Source: CAZGMC01 sp964526565 (GTDB taxonomy: Bacteria > Pseudomonadota > Alphaproteobacteria > DSM-16000 > Inquilinaceae). Taken from it: a stretch of 22,512 nt of DNA. Location of the stretch: assembly GCA_964526565.1 (NCBI GenBank), contig CAZGMC010000069.1:1-22512 (forward strand). The letters run 5' to 3'. The notes beneath the pieces were generated by a model. The model ran no database searches, had not been told where the DNA came from, and saw nothing but the letters and a program-made list of their open reading frames with translations. This document shows, in pieces, positions 1 through 7,685 of this stretch. Numbering within the stretch: position 1 is the first letter of the stretch; each line of letters begins with the position of its first letter. Made by a program: the position numbers and the translations under genes.

Positions 1-168
1 CTGGAAGAACGCGTCGTGGCGCTGGACCCTGCGGGACGGCATGGCGACCTGTGACAGCCCGGTCCGGAGGCTGCGGGTGGAACAGCCGGCAGGACGGATG
101 AGCCCGGCCGCAGCGTCCCGCCCGACCATGGCGGGACGCGACTCGTTTCCGTCGACAATAGTTCAGAG
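1..168. other. Unresolved left-edge fragment
   Basis: Two readings have the G/C-rich third positions expected here, and the edge prevents a choice. On the plus strand, a frame from base 2 reads WKNASWRWTLRDG and stays open to a stop at 206-208; it could be the tail of an upstream gene. On the minus strand, an ATG at 40-42 reads MPSRRVQRHDAFFQ off the window edge with only a weak CAGG upstream; it could be the first codons of a gene lying to the left. No family is recognisable in either. Confidence 0.2.
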
Positions 169-204
169 AAGGCAGGCAGAGCAACCATCGGTTGGGCCTG
201 CCTT
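169..204. terminator. Strong two-part hairpin, probable terminator
   Basis: AAGGCAGGC (169-177) is perfectly complementary to GCCTGCCTT (196-204). Inside it CAACC (182-186) pairs with GGTTG (190-194) around a 3-nt loop, so 14 base pairs can form. It lies about 60 bases beyond the stop codon of the minus-strand AhpD-like gene. Neither side has a good T tract, so its strand and its role as an intrinsic terminator are inferred. Confidence 0.45.
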
Positions 205-263
205 GTAGTACGGCATCGCCTTCGCACCAGCCGGCAAGCCGGTGGATATGGCCGAATGGGGGG

Positions 264-833
264 CTATTCGGCCGCCCTGGCCGCCGGCTTGCTCCAGGCC
301 AGCGCCTGCAGCTGCTGGTCGAGCGGCGTGCCGGCCAAGTGGTTGGTGTAGTTGCTGATCGTCTTCACCGCCAGGGCGAGCACGACCTCAAGCATCTGCT
401 GCACGCCGTAGCCGGCGGCCAGGAAGGCCTGCACATCGGCGTCGGCGACATGGCCGCGACTGGCCGTCATCTTCGCGGCGAAGGTCCGCAGCGCCTCCAG
501 CCTGCCGTCGGGGACCGGCGTGGCGTCGCGCAGCGCCTTGATCGCCTCCTGTGGCAGCCCGGCACGCGCCGCGCCTCCGGAATGCGCCGCCATGCAGTAG
601 TCGCAGCCGTTTTCGAAGCTGACCGCCAGCAGCACCACCTGCTGCTCGGCCGGGCTCAGGCTGCTGCGGCCGAGCAGATCCATGAGCGTCATGTAGCCCT
701 CCAGGGCCGTCGGCGCATTGGCCATCTCGCCGAGCACGTTGGGCACGAAGCCGAACTTGTCGTTGGCCTTCTCCAGCAGCGGGCGGGCCTCCTCGGGAGC
801 CGTTTCGGGCGTGTGGACGGGGATGTCGACCAT
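264..833 (-). CDS. Carboxymuconolactone decarboxylase / AhpD-like family protein
   Basis: This 189-residue protein belongs to the AhpD-like alkylhydroperoxidase fold (carboxymuconolactone decarboxylase family). The signature is ENGCDYCMAAH: Glu74, the redox pair Cys77 and Cys80, and His84. These match the Cys-X-X-Cys...His centre of peroxidase-type members, so a thiol-peroxidase role in the cytoplasm is more likely than a ring-opening decarboxylase role. The N-terminal stretch FGFVPNVLGEMANAP is also typical. The reading frame stays open far upstream, but the ATG at 831-833 is preceded by AAGGA ten bases away and begins the family-like sequence MVDIPVHTPE, so this start was chosen. There is no signal peptide. 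The gene is divergent from the CoA-transferase at 1134, with a tandem repeat between them. The physiological substrate and electron donor cannot be read from the sequence. Confidence 0.9.
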   Translation of the reverse strand: MVDIPVHTPETAPEEARPLLEKANDKFGFVPNVLGEMANAPTALEGYMTLMDLLGRSSLSPAEQQVVLLAVSFENGCDYCMAAHSGGAARAGLPQEAIKALRDATPVPDGRLEALRTFAAKMTASRGHVADADVQAFLAAGYGVQQMLEVVLALAVKTISNYTNHLAGTPLDQQLQALAWSKPAARAAE

Positions 834-980
834 GGCATTCTGATCCTTCGTTTCGGCCCGGCGGAGCCGGCCGCGGTTTCGGATTGCTGCCCCATATAAG
901 GATCCGGGCGGCGCCCGGTTCACCTCAATTGGCCGTGAGGCATGCGCGAGGGGACGCTCCCCGCACCGGTCCTGCCGGCC

Positions 981-1063
981 CTGCCCCCGGGTCCTGCCCC
1001 CGGGTCCTGACCGCGGGTCCTGACCGCGGGTCCTGACCGCGGGTCCTGACCGCGGGTCCTGCC
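981..1063. repeat. Tandem array, 13-bp unit, six copies
   Basis: Two copies of CTGCCCCCGGGTC (981-1006) are followed by four copies of CTGACCGCGGGTC (1007-1058) and a partial unit to 1063. The variants are in blocks (AABBBB), which fits stepwise duplication. Each B unit contains the near-palindrome GACC-GCG-GGTC. The array lies in the 300-bp region between the divergent genes that start at 833 and 1134, so it may affect spacing of promoters there. No clear promoter was identified in the region. Confidence 0.95.
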
Positions 1064-1133
1064 TTGCACCCGCCGCCGCGCCCGTGCTCAATGGCGCGGC
1101 GCACGTGCCGCTTTCAAACAGGGTCTCCGCCCC

Positions 1134-2351
1134 GTGACCGATCCGTCCGTCGCGCCGCCGCTGACCGGGCTCCGGGTGTTGGACGCCGGCAGCCATGTCG
1201 CCGGCACCTACCCCGCCACCGTGCTGGGTGAGTTCGGCGCCGAGGTGATCAAGCTGGAGCCGCCCGACGGCGGCGATCCGTTGCGCCGCGTCGGCACGCC
1301 CAGCAGCCGCGCCGACGCCACACAGCTGTGGCTCAGCGAGGGACGCAACCGCAAGTCGGTCACGCTCGATACCGCCAAGCCCCAGGGCGCGGCCCTGCTG
1401 CGCCGACTGGCCGCCACGGCCGACGTACTGGTGGAGAGCTTCGGCCCCGGCGGGCTGGAGGCGCGGGGCCTGGGCTGGGACGAGCTGCGCGCGGCCAACC
1501 CCGGCCTGGTGCTGCTGCGCATGAGCGGCTACGGCCAGACCGGGCCGCTGCGCCACCGCCCCGGCATCGGCCACCTGGCCCAGGCGTTCGGCGGGCTGTC
1601 CTGCCTGGCCGGCTTCCCGGGCGAGCCGCCGGTGGTGCCGGGCACGCCGTTCCTGGGCGAGTACATGGCCGGGCTGTACGGCGCCATCGGCGTGCTGCTG
1701 GCACTGCGCCACCGCGACCGCACCGGCCGCGGCCAGGTGGTCGATACGGCGATCTACGAGGCGGTGCTGCGCGAGCTCGACGAGATGGTCGTCGTCTACG
1801 GGCTGCTCGGCCGCCGCCGCCAGCGCGAGGGCGCCGGCACCGTCACCGCCTGCCCGCACGGCCATTTCCGCACGCAGGACGACAATTGGGTGGCGATCGC
1901 CTGCACCACCGACCGCATGTTTGCCCGGCTGGCCGGCGACGCCATGGGTCGGCCGGAGCTCGCCGCGCCCGATCGCTATGGCCGGCAGGCGCAGCGCCGC
2001 GCCGCCCGCGGCGAGGTCGAGCGCCTCGTCGCGGACTTTACGGGGTCGCTGCCGCGCGACGAACTGATGGCGCGGTGCGTCGCCGCCGGCGTCCCCATCG
2101 GCCGGATCAACAGCATCGCCGACATCATGGCCGACCCGCAGTTCCAGGCGCGCGGCGACCTGGTCACGGTGCACGAGCCGGATGTCGGCGACGTCGTCGT
2201 GCCGGCGGTCATCCCGAAGCTGTCGCGGACGCCCGGCCGCATCGAGTCGCTCGGGCCGCCCCTGGGCAACGCCACCGAAACCGTGCTGCGCGACCTGCTT
2301 GGCCTCGACGACGCGGCGCTGGCCCGGCTGCGGGCGGATCAGGTGGTCTGA
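1134..2351 (+). CDS. Class III CoA-transferase (CaiB/BaiF family)
   Basis: This 405-residue protein has the usual length and order of family III CoA-transferases, which move coenzyme A between carboxylic acids through an enzyme-bound aspartyl intermediate. The N-terminus reads LTGLRVLDAGSHVAG and GAEVIKLEPPDGGDP, followed by NRKSVTLD and the central SGYGQTGP motif, and then LALRHRDRTGRGQVVD, all typical. The start is a GTG; an upstream in-frame alternative is not evident. One oddity is that the position usually held by the catalytic Asp (pattern G-D-Y-x-x-G) reads GEYMAG, placing Glu at residue 176. This may reduce activity or mark a divergent subgroup. The acid substrates cannot be assigned because there is no degradation operon around it. 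Its stop lies nine bases from the stop of the convergent CAP gene. Confidence 0.9.
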   Translation: MTDPSVAPPLTGLRVLDAGSHVAGTYPATVLGEFGAEVIKLEPPDGGDPLRRVGTPSSRADATQLWLSEGRNRKSVTLDTAKPQGAALLRRLAATADVLVESFGPGGLEARGLGWDELRAANPGLVLLRMSGYGQTGPLRHRPGIGHLAQAFGGLSCLAGFPGEPPVVPGTPFLGEYMAGLYGAIGVLLALRHRDRTGRGQVVDTAIYEAVLRELDEMVVVYGLLGRRRQREGAGTVTACPHGHFRTQDDNWVAIACTTDRMFARLAGDAMGRPELAAPDRYGRQAQRRAARGEVERLVADFTGSLPRDELMARCVAAGVPIGRINSIADIMADPQFQARGDLVTVHEPDVGDVVVPAVIPKLSRTPGRIESLGPPLGNATETVLRDLLGLDDAALARLRADQVV

Positions 2352-2360
2352 AATCCGCCG

Positions 2361-3311
2361 TCATTGGCCCATGCCGATGACCGCGGCGGCGGCCTTGCGG
2401 CCCTCGCCGTCGGCGTTGAGGGCGAAGCCCAGATGGGTGGCCTGCGGACTGAGCAGCCGCGCGTCGCCGCCCTGGTGCAGCCAGTCGCCGACAAAGCTGC
2501 GCACGTCACCGCGCACCGGCGTGCCGCCGCAGCCGCCGCACTGGCCGACCAGCGCGTAGATCTGGCCGAACTGCCGCCGCGCTGCGCCCGGCACCGCCGC
2601 CAGCGCCGCCTGCGGCTCCGCCGCCGAAACGTCGGCGACGGCCGCCGCGGCCGCCTCCTGCAGCGTGTCGCTCGCCGCCAGCGGCTCCAGCCCCGCGGCG
2701 CGCCGCCGGTCGTTGACCAGCGCCAGGGCCGCCTCCTGGGCCTGTGCCGCCGTCACCGGCTCGCCGCCAGCGCCGTCCCCGTCGCCGTCGCCGCCCTCGG
2801 CCGCGCCGCGCGACATGCCTGGGCCGGCGAAGGTCTGCACCGCGTACTGGCGGCCATCGGCGGCGGCGATGGCAAAGCCGAAGCGGTCGAAGCCGGGGCC
2901 CAGGATGTTCTCGCGGTGGCCGGGGCTGTCCATCCAGCCCTCGTGGAACCGCTCGACATCGTCCGCCGTCGGATCCGCCGTCGGATCGGAGGCGCAGTGG
3001 CCGCACGTGGCGATGTTTTCGGCCACGGCGCCCCAGCGGCTGCCGCCGGCGGCAGTGAAGCGGTCCACCACCGTGCCGCCATCCGGCGAGACGTGGGAGA
3101 AGTAGTCCCGCTGCAGCATGTCGCGGGCATGGACGCGCGCCGCCTCAACCAGGGGCGGGTCGAGCGACAGCGGGTCGAGCCCGTGCCCGGCCCGCGCCTG
3201 GTTGACCAGCGCCAGCGCCCGCTGCGCCAAGGCACTGGCATCGTCCTGCGCCGCGGCCGGGGTCGCCGCCACCCCCGCCGCCAGCAGCATCGCTCTCAGC
3301 CTGTGCCACAT
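2361..3311 (-). CDS. Secreted CAP/SCP-domain protein with a degenerate second CAP-like region
   Basis: This 316-residue exported protein starts with a signal peptide (MWHRLRAMLLAAGVAATPAAA, likely cleaved before Gln22). A complete bacterial CAP (SCP/YkwD-like) domain spans about residues 28-165. It has YFSHVSPDG (His73), AENIA (Glu98) and SPGHRENIL (His132, Glu134), the residues lining the CAP cavity. A Gly/Asp linker (DGDGDGD, near 175-180, from a short hexamer run) leads to residues 190-316. This second part begins like a CAP domain (ALALVNDRRRAAGLEPL) but lacks the His/Glu motifs. CysGlyHisCys at 103-106 and CysGlyGlyCys in the second half may bind metal or form disulfides. A GAGG ribosome site lies six bases before the ATG. 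The gene follows the DUF6653-type gene by 27 bases and is probably co-transcribed with it. The biochemical role of bacterial CAP proteins is largely unknown. Confidence 0.88.
   Translation of the reverse strand: MWHRLRAMLLAAGVAATPAAAQDDASALAQRALALVNQARAGHGLDPLSLDPPLVEAARVHARDMLQRDYFSHVSPDGGTVVDRFTAAGGSRWGAVAENIATCGHCASDPTADPTADDVERFHEGWMDSPGHRENILGPGFDRFGFAIAAADGRQYAVQTFAGPGMSRGAAEGGDGDGDGAGGEPVTAAQAQEAALALVNDRRRAAGLEPLAASDTLQEAAAAAVADVSAAEPQAALAAVPGAARRQFGQIYALVGQCGGCGGTPVRGDVRSFVGDWLHQGGDARLLSPQATHLGFALNADGEGRKAAAAVIGMGQ
2963..2986. repeat. In-frame 12-bp duplication inside the CAP gene
   Basis: CCGCCGTCGGAT occurs twice in direct succession and yields the duplicated residues of SDPTADPTADD in the CAP protein, around residues 108-118. 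Two copies could be chance, but the length is a multiple of three, so the frame is kept. Confidence 0.7.
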
Positions 3312-3338
3312 CCTTCGCCTCTCTGTGTACGTGGCCCG

Positions 3339-3845
3339 TCAGTACAGCCAGCCGCGGCAGCGCGGGTCCGTGGCGTGCATGTCCTCGAACAGCCAGACCA
3401 TGCGGTCGAGGAACCACATCTTGCCAGAATAGACCAGGACGGCGCCGAGCAGCATTGGCCAGAAGGCCGCCGCCAGCGCGCCGCCCGCCGCCAGCACCGC
3501 ACCGATTCCGGCCACGGCGCTCAGCACGTTCGGCAGCACGCGGTGGCGCGGCGGCACCGGCACCTCGCGGCGGGTGATCCACAGGCGCTCGCCGAAGGTG
3601 GCGCGGGCGGCCCAGGTGTCGGTGGTGCGCGGCGGCGCGAACAGCCGCGGGTTCAGCCACGTCCAGACCAGCACCGCCGCCACCGGCAGCAACGCCCACC
3701 AGTCGAGCCAGACGCGGCTCCACAGGGCCAGCAGCAGCACCGGCAGCGTCGCCACGCGCGTCCACACGCTCCACGGGCTGGCGTGGCGGGCCCACACGTC
3801 GTCGCTCATCGCGAACAGGCGGGCAATGCCGAGCTCCAGGGTCAT
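3339..3845 (-). CDS. DUF6653-type membrane protein
   Basis: This 168-residue protein has four likely membrane segments: two in roughly residues 30-63 and two in about 105-145. The N-terminal signature VWARHASPWSVWTR is the hallmark I associate with the uncharacterised DUF6653 family, and the length agrees. The C-terminal part is rich in aromatics (MWFLDRMVWLFEDM) and ends CRGWLY. The ATG at 3843-3845 was chosen; only a loose G-rich sequence precedes it, and Met13 is an alternative. It lies 27 bases upstream of the CAP gene on the same strand and diverges from the fusion gene at 3938. No function is known for the family, and the family name is given from memory of its motif. Confidence 0.78.
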   Translation of the reverse strand: MTLELGIARLFAMSDDVWARHASPWSVWTRVATLPVLLLALWSRVWLDWWALLPVAAVLVWTWLNPRLFAPPRTTDTWAARATFGERLWITRREVPVPPRHRVLPNVLSAVAGIGAVLAAGGALAAAFWPMLLGAVLVYSGKMWFLDRMVWLFEDMHATDPRCRGWLY

Positions 3846-3937
3846 CGCCGCACCCCATCCCGTTTTGTCGCTGCCGCTGCTTCCACCAGCCCGCGCCGGC
3901 TCCTGTGAGGACGAGCGTATGCCCAGAGAGGATAGCT

Positions 3938-5458
3938 ATGCAGGCAATCGGCGCCGCGCCTATGCTGACCGCGCGTCGGGTAAAGACGCCGGTCACACCC
4001 TGCTCTCTCGCCCCGGCCGGGCGCATCCCGCCAAGATCGGTAGATGTCATGCGCATACTGGTTGCGATCGCCAATCATGGGACAAAGAATCAGAAGTATG
4101 TTCAGCATTTGATCGATACCTACAGAAGTTTCACGATGGATGTACGCATTGTTGTTCTGTCCAATGTGGCGAAGGATTTTGGTCCGGACGTCGAGGTAAA
4201 GGTCGGCACGCCGATCAAGAATCCCTGGTCTCTGCCGTTCGGTCATCGCCCCCTGTTCGTTGAGCGACAGGACGAGCATGACCTTTTTATTTACTCCGAG
4301 GATGATACGGAGATCACTGAGGCGCACGTCCGCGCGTTCTGTGAAGCCACGCAGCACCTGCCAGATGATCGGATCGCCGGCTTTATCCGATACGAAGACG
4401 GCCCCGACGGCACCCGCTACTACTCGACGGTCCACGGTACGTTCCATTGGGACCCGAACTCGATTCTTGCCGTGAACGATCGGGTCTATGCCCGCTATAC
4501 CAACGACCATTCGGCCTGCTACATCCTGACCCGCGAGCAGTTGAAACGCTGCATCGCGTCGGGCGGGTTTGACGTCCCGCCTCATGCGGGGCGGTACGAC
4601 ATGCTGTGCTCGGCGGCAACGGATCCCTATACCCGCTGCGGCTTCACAAAAGTGATCTGCATTTCGCACATGGCCGAGTTCAGCCTGCACCACCTGCCGG
4701 ACATCTATCTTGGACGGATCGGCATCGAGGCGGACGAAATCGACGCCCAGATCGCCCGGATGCTCGATCTCGCCCGCAGCGACGGATCGCGCGGCCCTCT
4801 GATCCCGCCGGAAACAGGGTTCTGTTCCGCGGATTTCGACAAGAAGTATTTCGAGCCGCTGCGGCAGGAGGTGCTGGACCTTGTTCCCGGGAAGGGCACG
4901 AGGATCCTGTCGATCGGCTGCGAGCGCGGCTTGACCGAAGGGGCACTGGTCGAGGCCGGTCACGACGTTACGGGCATTCCACTCGACCCGGTGATCGCGG
5001 TCTCCGCAGAAATGCGCGGAATCAAAACAACATCGCCAGATATAGACTTGGCACTGCAGGAACTGGACGGGGAACACTTCGACTGCCTTCTTTTCAACAA
5101 CGTGCTATCGCATGTTGCCGACCCGTCGGCTCTTGTAAAAATGATCCTGCCGTTTCTGTCGAACGGCGGCAGTGTTGTTATCTCGTACGACAACTCCCGG
5201 AACCTGACTGTCCTTCGCCGCAGGATCCGGCGGCAGGGTTTCGGGGCGATCGTGAGCCAGCCTGACCGGCCTGCCGGCGGCACCTATCACCCACCGCATG
5301 TATCGCAGGTACGGCGGTGGATGCGGGCCGCCGGGCTGCGCCCGGTCCGCAACGTTTTCCTGGTGCCCGAACGTCACAGGAACCGATCCGCCCGTGCACT
5401 GGGCCTTGCGGACCGATGGCTGGCCGATGCGGGGGCCATGATCGGGCTCCGGCAGTGA
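3938..5458 (+). CDS. Glycosyltransferase-like / SAM-methyltransferase fusion protein
   Basis: The protein has 506 residues from this start. An N-terminal GT-A-like domain begins at MRILVAIANHGTKN (residue 38) and contains YSEDDTEI, a DxD-like acidic motif (residues 119-126), and NDHSACYILTREQL. A degenerate class I methyltransferase domain follows, with ILSIGCERG near residues 323-331 and a later NNVLSHVADPSALV and SNGGSVVISYDN. Together they suggest building and methylating a surface glycan. The ATG at 3938 is preceded by AGAGAGGA five bases away, the best ribosome site here. The ATG at 4049 starts exactly at the first strand of the fold but has no ribosome site, and a GTG at 3905 is also in frame. 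If 3938 is right, 37 low-complexity residues precede the domain. G+C is lower than in neighbouring genes between about 4050 and 4500, hinting at transfer. No glycan cluster surrounds it. Confidence 0.75.
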   Translation: MQAIGAAPMLTARRVKTPVTPCSLAPAGRIPPRSVDVMRILVAIANHGTKNQKYVQHLIDTYRSFTMDVRIVVLSNVAKDFGPDVEVKVGTPIKNPWSLPFGHRPLFVERQDEHDLFIYSEDDTEITEAHVRAFCEATQHLPDDRIAGFIRYEDGPDGTRYYSTVHGTFHWDPNSILAVNDRVYARYTNDHSACYILTREQLKRCIASGGFDVPPHAGRYDMLCSAATDPYTRCGFTKVICISHMAEFSLHHLPDIYLGRIGIEADEIDAQIARMLDLARSDGSRGPLIPPETGFCSADFDKKYFEPLRQEVLDLVPGKGTRILSIGCERGLTEGALVEAGHDVTGIPLDPVIAVSAEMRGIKTTSPDIDLALQELDGEHFDCLLFNNVLSHVADPSALVKMILPFLSNGGSVVISYDNSRNLTVLRRRIRRQGFGAIVSQPDRPAGGTYHPPHVSQVRRWMRAAGLRPVRNVFLVPERHRNRSARALGLADRWLADAGAMIGLRQ

Positions 5459-5471
5459 CTCCCGAACGGAA

Positions 5472-5486
5472 GGACGGATACCGTCC
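5472..5486 (+). terminator. Short hairpin after the fusion gene
   Basis: GGACGG (5472-5477), loop ATA and CCGTCC (5481-5486) form a six-pair stem 13 bases after the stop codon at 5458. No T tract follows, so it is only a candidate terminator. Confidence 0.3.
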
Positions 5487-5590
5487 CGCCGCCTGACCGC
5501 CGGCACCGTGCCGCATTTCCCGGCCCTGTACGAGGTCGTCCGCGGCCTGTCGCCCGCGGGTCCGGACGACCGCCCCGACGCCCGGCCATG

Positions 5591-5632
5591 GCAAGGGCCC
5601 GGCGGCAAGGGCCCGGCGGCAAGGGCCCGGCA
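5591..5632. repeat. Tandem array, 14-bp unit, three copies
   Basis: GCAAGGGCCCGGCG is repeated at 5591-5604 and 5605-5618, and at 5619-5632 with one changed base. The core GGGCCC is a perfect palindrome. The array is in the 249-bp gap between the fusion gene and pepF, about 75 bases before the pepF start. Otherwise this gap holds only the hairpin at 5472. Confidence 0.9.
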
Positions 5633-5707
5633 GGCCCTGCCAGAACGCGGCGGTTGGCGGGAACGGGTGGCGTCGCCATATCGATGCGGGTTTCTGGGAG
5701 ATGACGC

Positions 5708-7513
5708 ATGAACGATATTGCCGCCGTGCAGCCGCGCCAGGAGGCGCCGGATCTCGGGCCGCTGCCGCGCTGGAACCTCGACGACCTCTACCCCGGCATC
5801 GACTCGCCGGCGCTCAAGGACGACCTGGCCTGGGCCGAGGGCGCCGCGCAGGCCTTCCACGACGCCCACCAGGGCCGGGTCGCCGCGCTTGACGGTGCCG
5901 CCCTGGGCGCCGCCGCGGCCGAGTACGAGCGCATCGACGAGCGGCTCGGCCGCATCATGAGCTATGCCTACCTGGTCTATGCCGGCGACATGAGCGACGC
6001 TGCCAACGGCCGCTTCCTGCAGGCCATGCAGGAGAAGGTCACGGCGATCTCCAGCAACCTGCTGTTCTTCACGCTGGAGATCAACCGGCTGGACGAAGGC
6101 GCGATGGAGGACCGGCTGCAGGCTCCGGCGCTGGCCCACTACGCCCCCTGGATCCGCGACGTCCGCCTGTTCCGCGCGCACCAGCTCAGCGACGACCTGG
6201 AGCGGCTGCTGCACGAGAAGCACGTCGCCGGCCGCGCCGCCTGGGTGCGGCTGTTCGACGAGACCATTGCCGCGCTGCGCTTTCCCATCGCCGGCCGCGA
6301 CATGACCTCGGCCGAGGCCCTGAACTGCCTGACCGACCGCGACCCGGCGCGGCGCCGCGAGGCCGCCCAGGTGCTGGGCCGCGTGTTCGACGACAATGTC
6401 CGCCTGTTCGCCCACATCACCAACACGCTGGCCAAGGACAAGGAGATCGAGGACACGTGGCGGCGCTTCGACAAGCCGTGGTCGGCGCGCAACCTGGCCA
6501 ACCGGGTCGAGGACGAGGTGGTCGACGCCCTGACCACCGCGGTACGGGCCGCCTTCCCCGACCTGTCGCACCGGTACTACCGGCTGAAGGCGCGCTGGTT
6601 CGGCGGCGAGCAGCTCGACTACTGGGACCGCAACGCGCCGCTGCCCGACGACGAGGATCGCACGTACACCTGGCCCGAGGCCCAGCAGACGGTGCTCGAC
6701 GCATACGGCCGGTTCTCGCCGGTGATGGCCGAGATCGGCAGCCGCTTCTTCGAGCGCCGCTGGATCGACGCGCCGGTGCGGCCGGGCAAGGCGCCGGGCG
6801 CCTTCTCCCACCCGACGGTGCCGAGCAGCCATCCGTACGTGCTGCTCAACTACCTGGGCAAGAGCCGCGACGTGATGACCCTGGCGCACGAGCTGGGCCA
6901 CGGCGTCCACCAGGTGCTGGCCGCCGACCGCGGCCACCTGATGTCCGACACGCCGCTGACCCTGGCCGAGACCGCCAGCGTGTTCGGCGAGATGCTGACC
7001 TTCCGGTCGATGCTCGACGCCGAGGCCGAGCCGCGGCGCCGCCGCGCGCTGCTGGCGGCCAAGGTCGAGGACATGCTCAACACCGTGGTCCGGCAGATCG
7101 CCTTCTACGAATTCGAGCGGCGGGTCCACGGCGAACGCCGCACAGGCGAGCTGTCGGTCGAGCGGCTGGCGGAGATCTGGCTGGACGTGCAGCGCGAGAG
7201 CCTGGGCCCGGCACTGCGCTTCGACGACGCCTACGGGGTGTTCTGGTCGTACATTCCCCACTTCATCCATTCGCCGTTCTACGTGTACGCCTATGCCTTC
7301 GGCGACTGCCTGGTCAACTCGCTGTACGCCGTCTACCAGAACGCCGGGCAGGGCTTTGCCGAACGCTACATCGAGATGCTGCGCGCCGGCGGCACCCTGC
7401 GCCACCGCGAGCTGCTGGCCCCGTTCGGCCTGGACGCCTCCGACCCCGGATTCTGGGCCAAGGGGCTGGGCGTGATCCGCGGGTTCATCAACGAGCTGGA
7501 GGCGCTGGACTGA
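5708..7513 (+). CDS. pepF: M3 family oligoendopeptidase F
   Basis: This 601-residue cytoplasmic zinc metallopeptidase of family M3B hydrolyses short peptides, probably in peptide recycling. The zinc site reads HELGH at residues 394-398 and the third ligand is Glu421 in LAETASVFGE, both in the expected spacing. The C-terminal motif WSYIPHFIHSPFYVYAYAFGD is characteristic of PepF and supplies the His/Tyr residues that contact substrate. The length is that of the family. GGGAG lies eight bases before the ATG; a nearby ATG at 5701 is out of frame. The gene appears to be transcribed alone, with a 14-bp array upstream and a perfect hairpin 12 bases after the stop. Nothing unusual is seen in the catalytic residues. 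Confidence 0.95.
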   Translation: MNDIAAVQPRQEAPDLGPLPRWNLDDLYPGIDSPALKDDLAWAEGAAQAFHDAHQGRVAALDGAALGAAAAEYERIDERLGRIMSYAYLVYAGDMSDAANGRFLQAMQEKVTAISSNLLFFTLEINRLDEGAMEDRLQAPALAHYAPWIRDVRLFRAHQLSDDLERLLHEKHVAGRAAWVRLFDETIAALRFPIAGRDMTSAEALNCLTDRDPARRREAAQVLGRVFDDNVRLFAHITNTLAKDKEIEDTWRRFDKPWSARNLANRVEDEVVDALTTAVRAAFPDLSHRYYRLKARWFGGEQLDYWDRNAPLPDDEDRTYTWPEAQQTVLDAYGRFSPVMAEIGSRFFERRWIDAPVRPGKAPGAFSHPTVPSSHPYVLLNYLGKSRDVMTLAHELGHGVHQVLAADRGHLMSDTPLTLAETASVFGEMLTFRSMLDAEAEPRRRRALLAAKVEDMLNTVVRQIAFYEFERRVHGERRTGELSVERLAEIWLDVQRESLGPALRFDDAYGVFWSYIPHFIHSPFYVYAYAFGDCLVNSLYAVYQNAGQGFAERYIEMLRAGGTLRHRELLAPFGLDASDPGFWAKGLGVIRGFINELEALD

Positions 7514-7525
7514 CCCGCATCCGGT

Positions 7526-7557
7526 CCGGCACCGCGGCCAAATGGCCGCGGTGCCGG
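7526..7557 (+). terminator. Perfect 14-bp hairpin after pepF
   Basis: CCGGCACCGCGGCC (7526-7539) pairs perfectly with 7544-7557 around the loop AAAT. It starts 12 bases after the pepF stop. The base after the stem is A-rich rather than T-rich (GAAAAC), so it may act as a factor-assisted terminator or protect the 3' end rather than as a textbook intrinsic terminator. Confidence 0.6.
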
Positions 7558-7685
7558 GAAAACGGGTGCGGTGCCCTGGCGACGGCGAGCGGCGCACCCC
7601 ACTGTCACGTGTCGTCCGGACCCGAAGTCACGTACTCTCGCCATCCATCACAACCGGCCCGGCGCCGCCTTGATCGGGGTACCGC

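Noticed and set aside
192..899. Open frame on the plus strand
   Set aside because: It is antisense to the AhpD-like gene, which has intact family motifs and a ribosome site.
894..923. Possible promoter TTATAT with GTGAAC 18 bases away, upstream of the AhpD-like gene
   Set aside because: The upstream hexamer matches the consensus at only about half its positions, so the support is too weak.
5105..7597. Long minus-strand open frame (830 codons)
   Set aside because: It is antisense to pepF and part of the fusion gene; pepF has an intact HELGH site.
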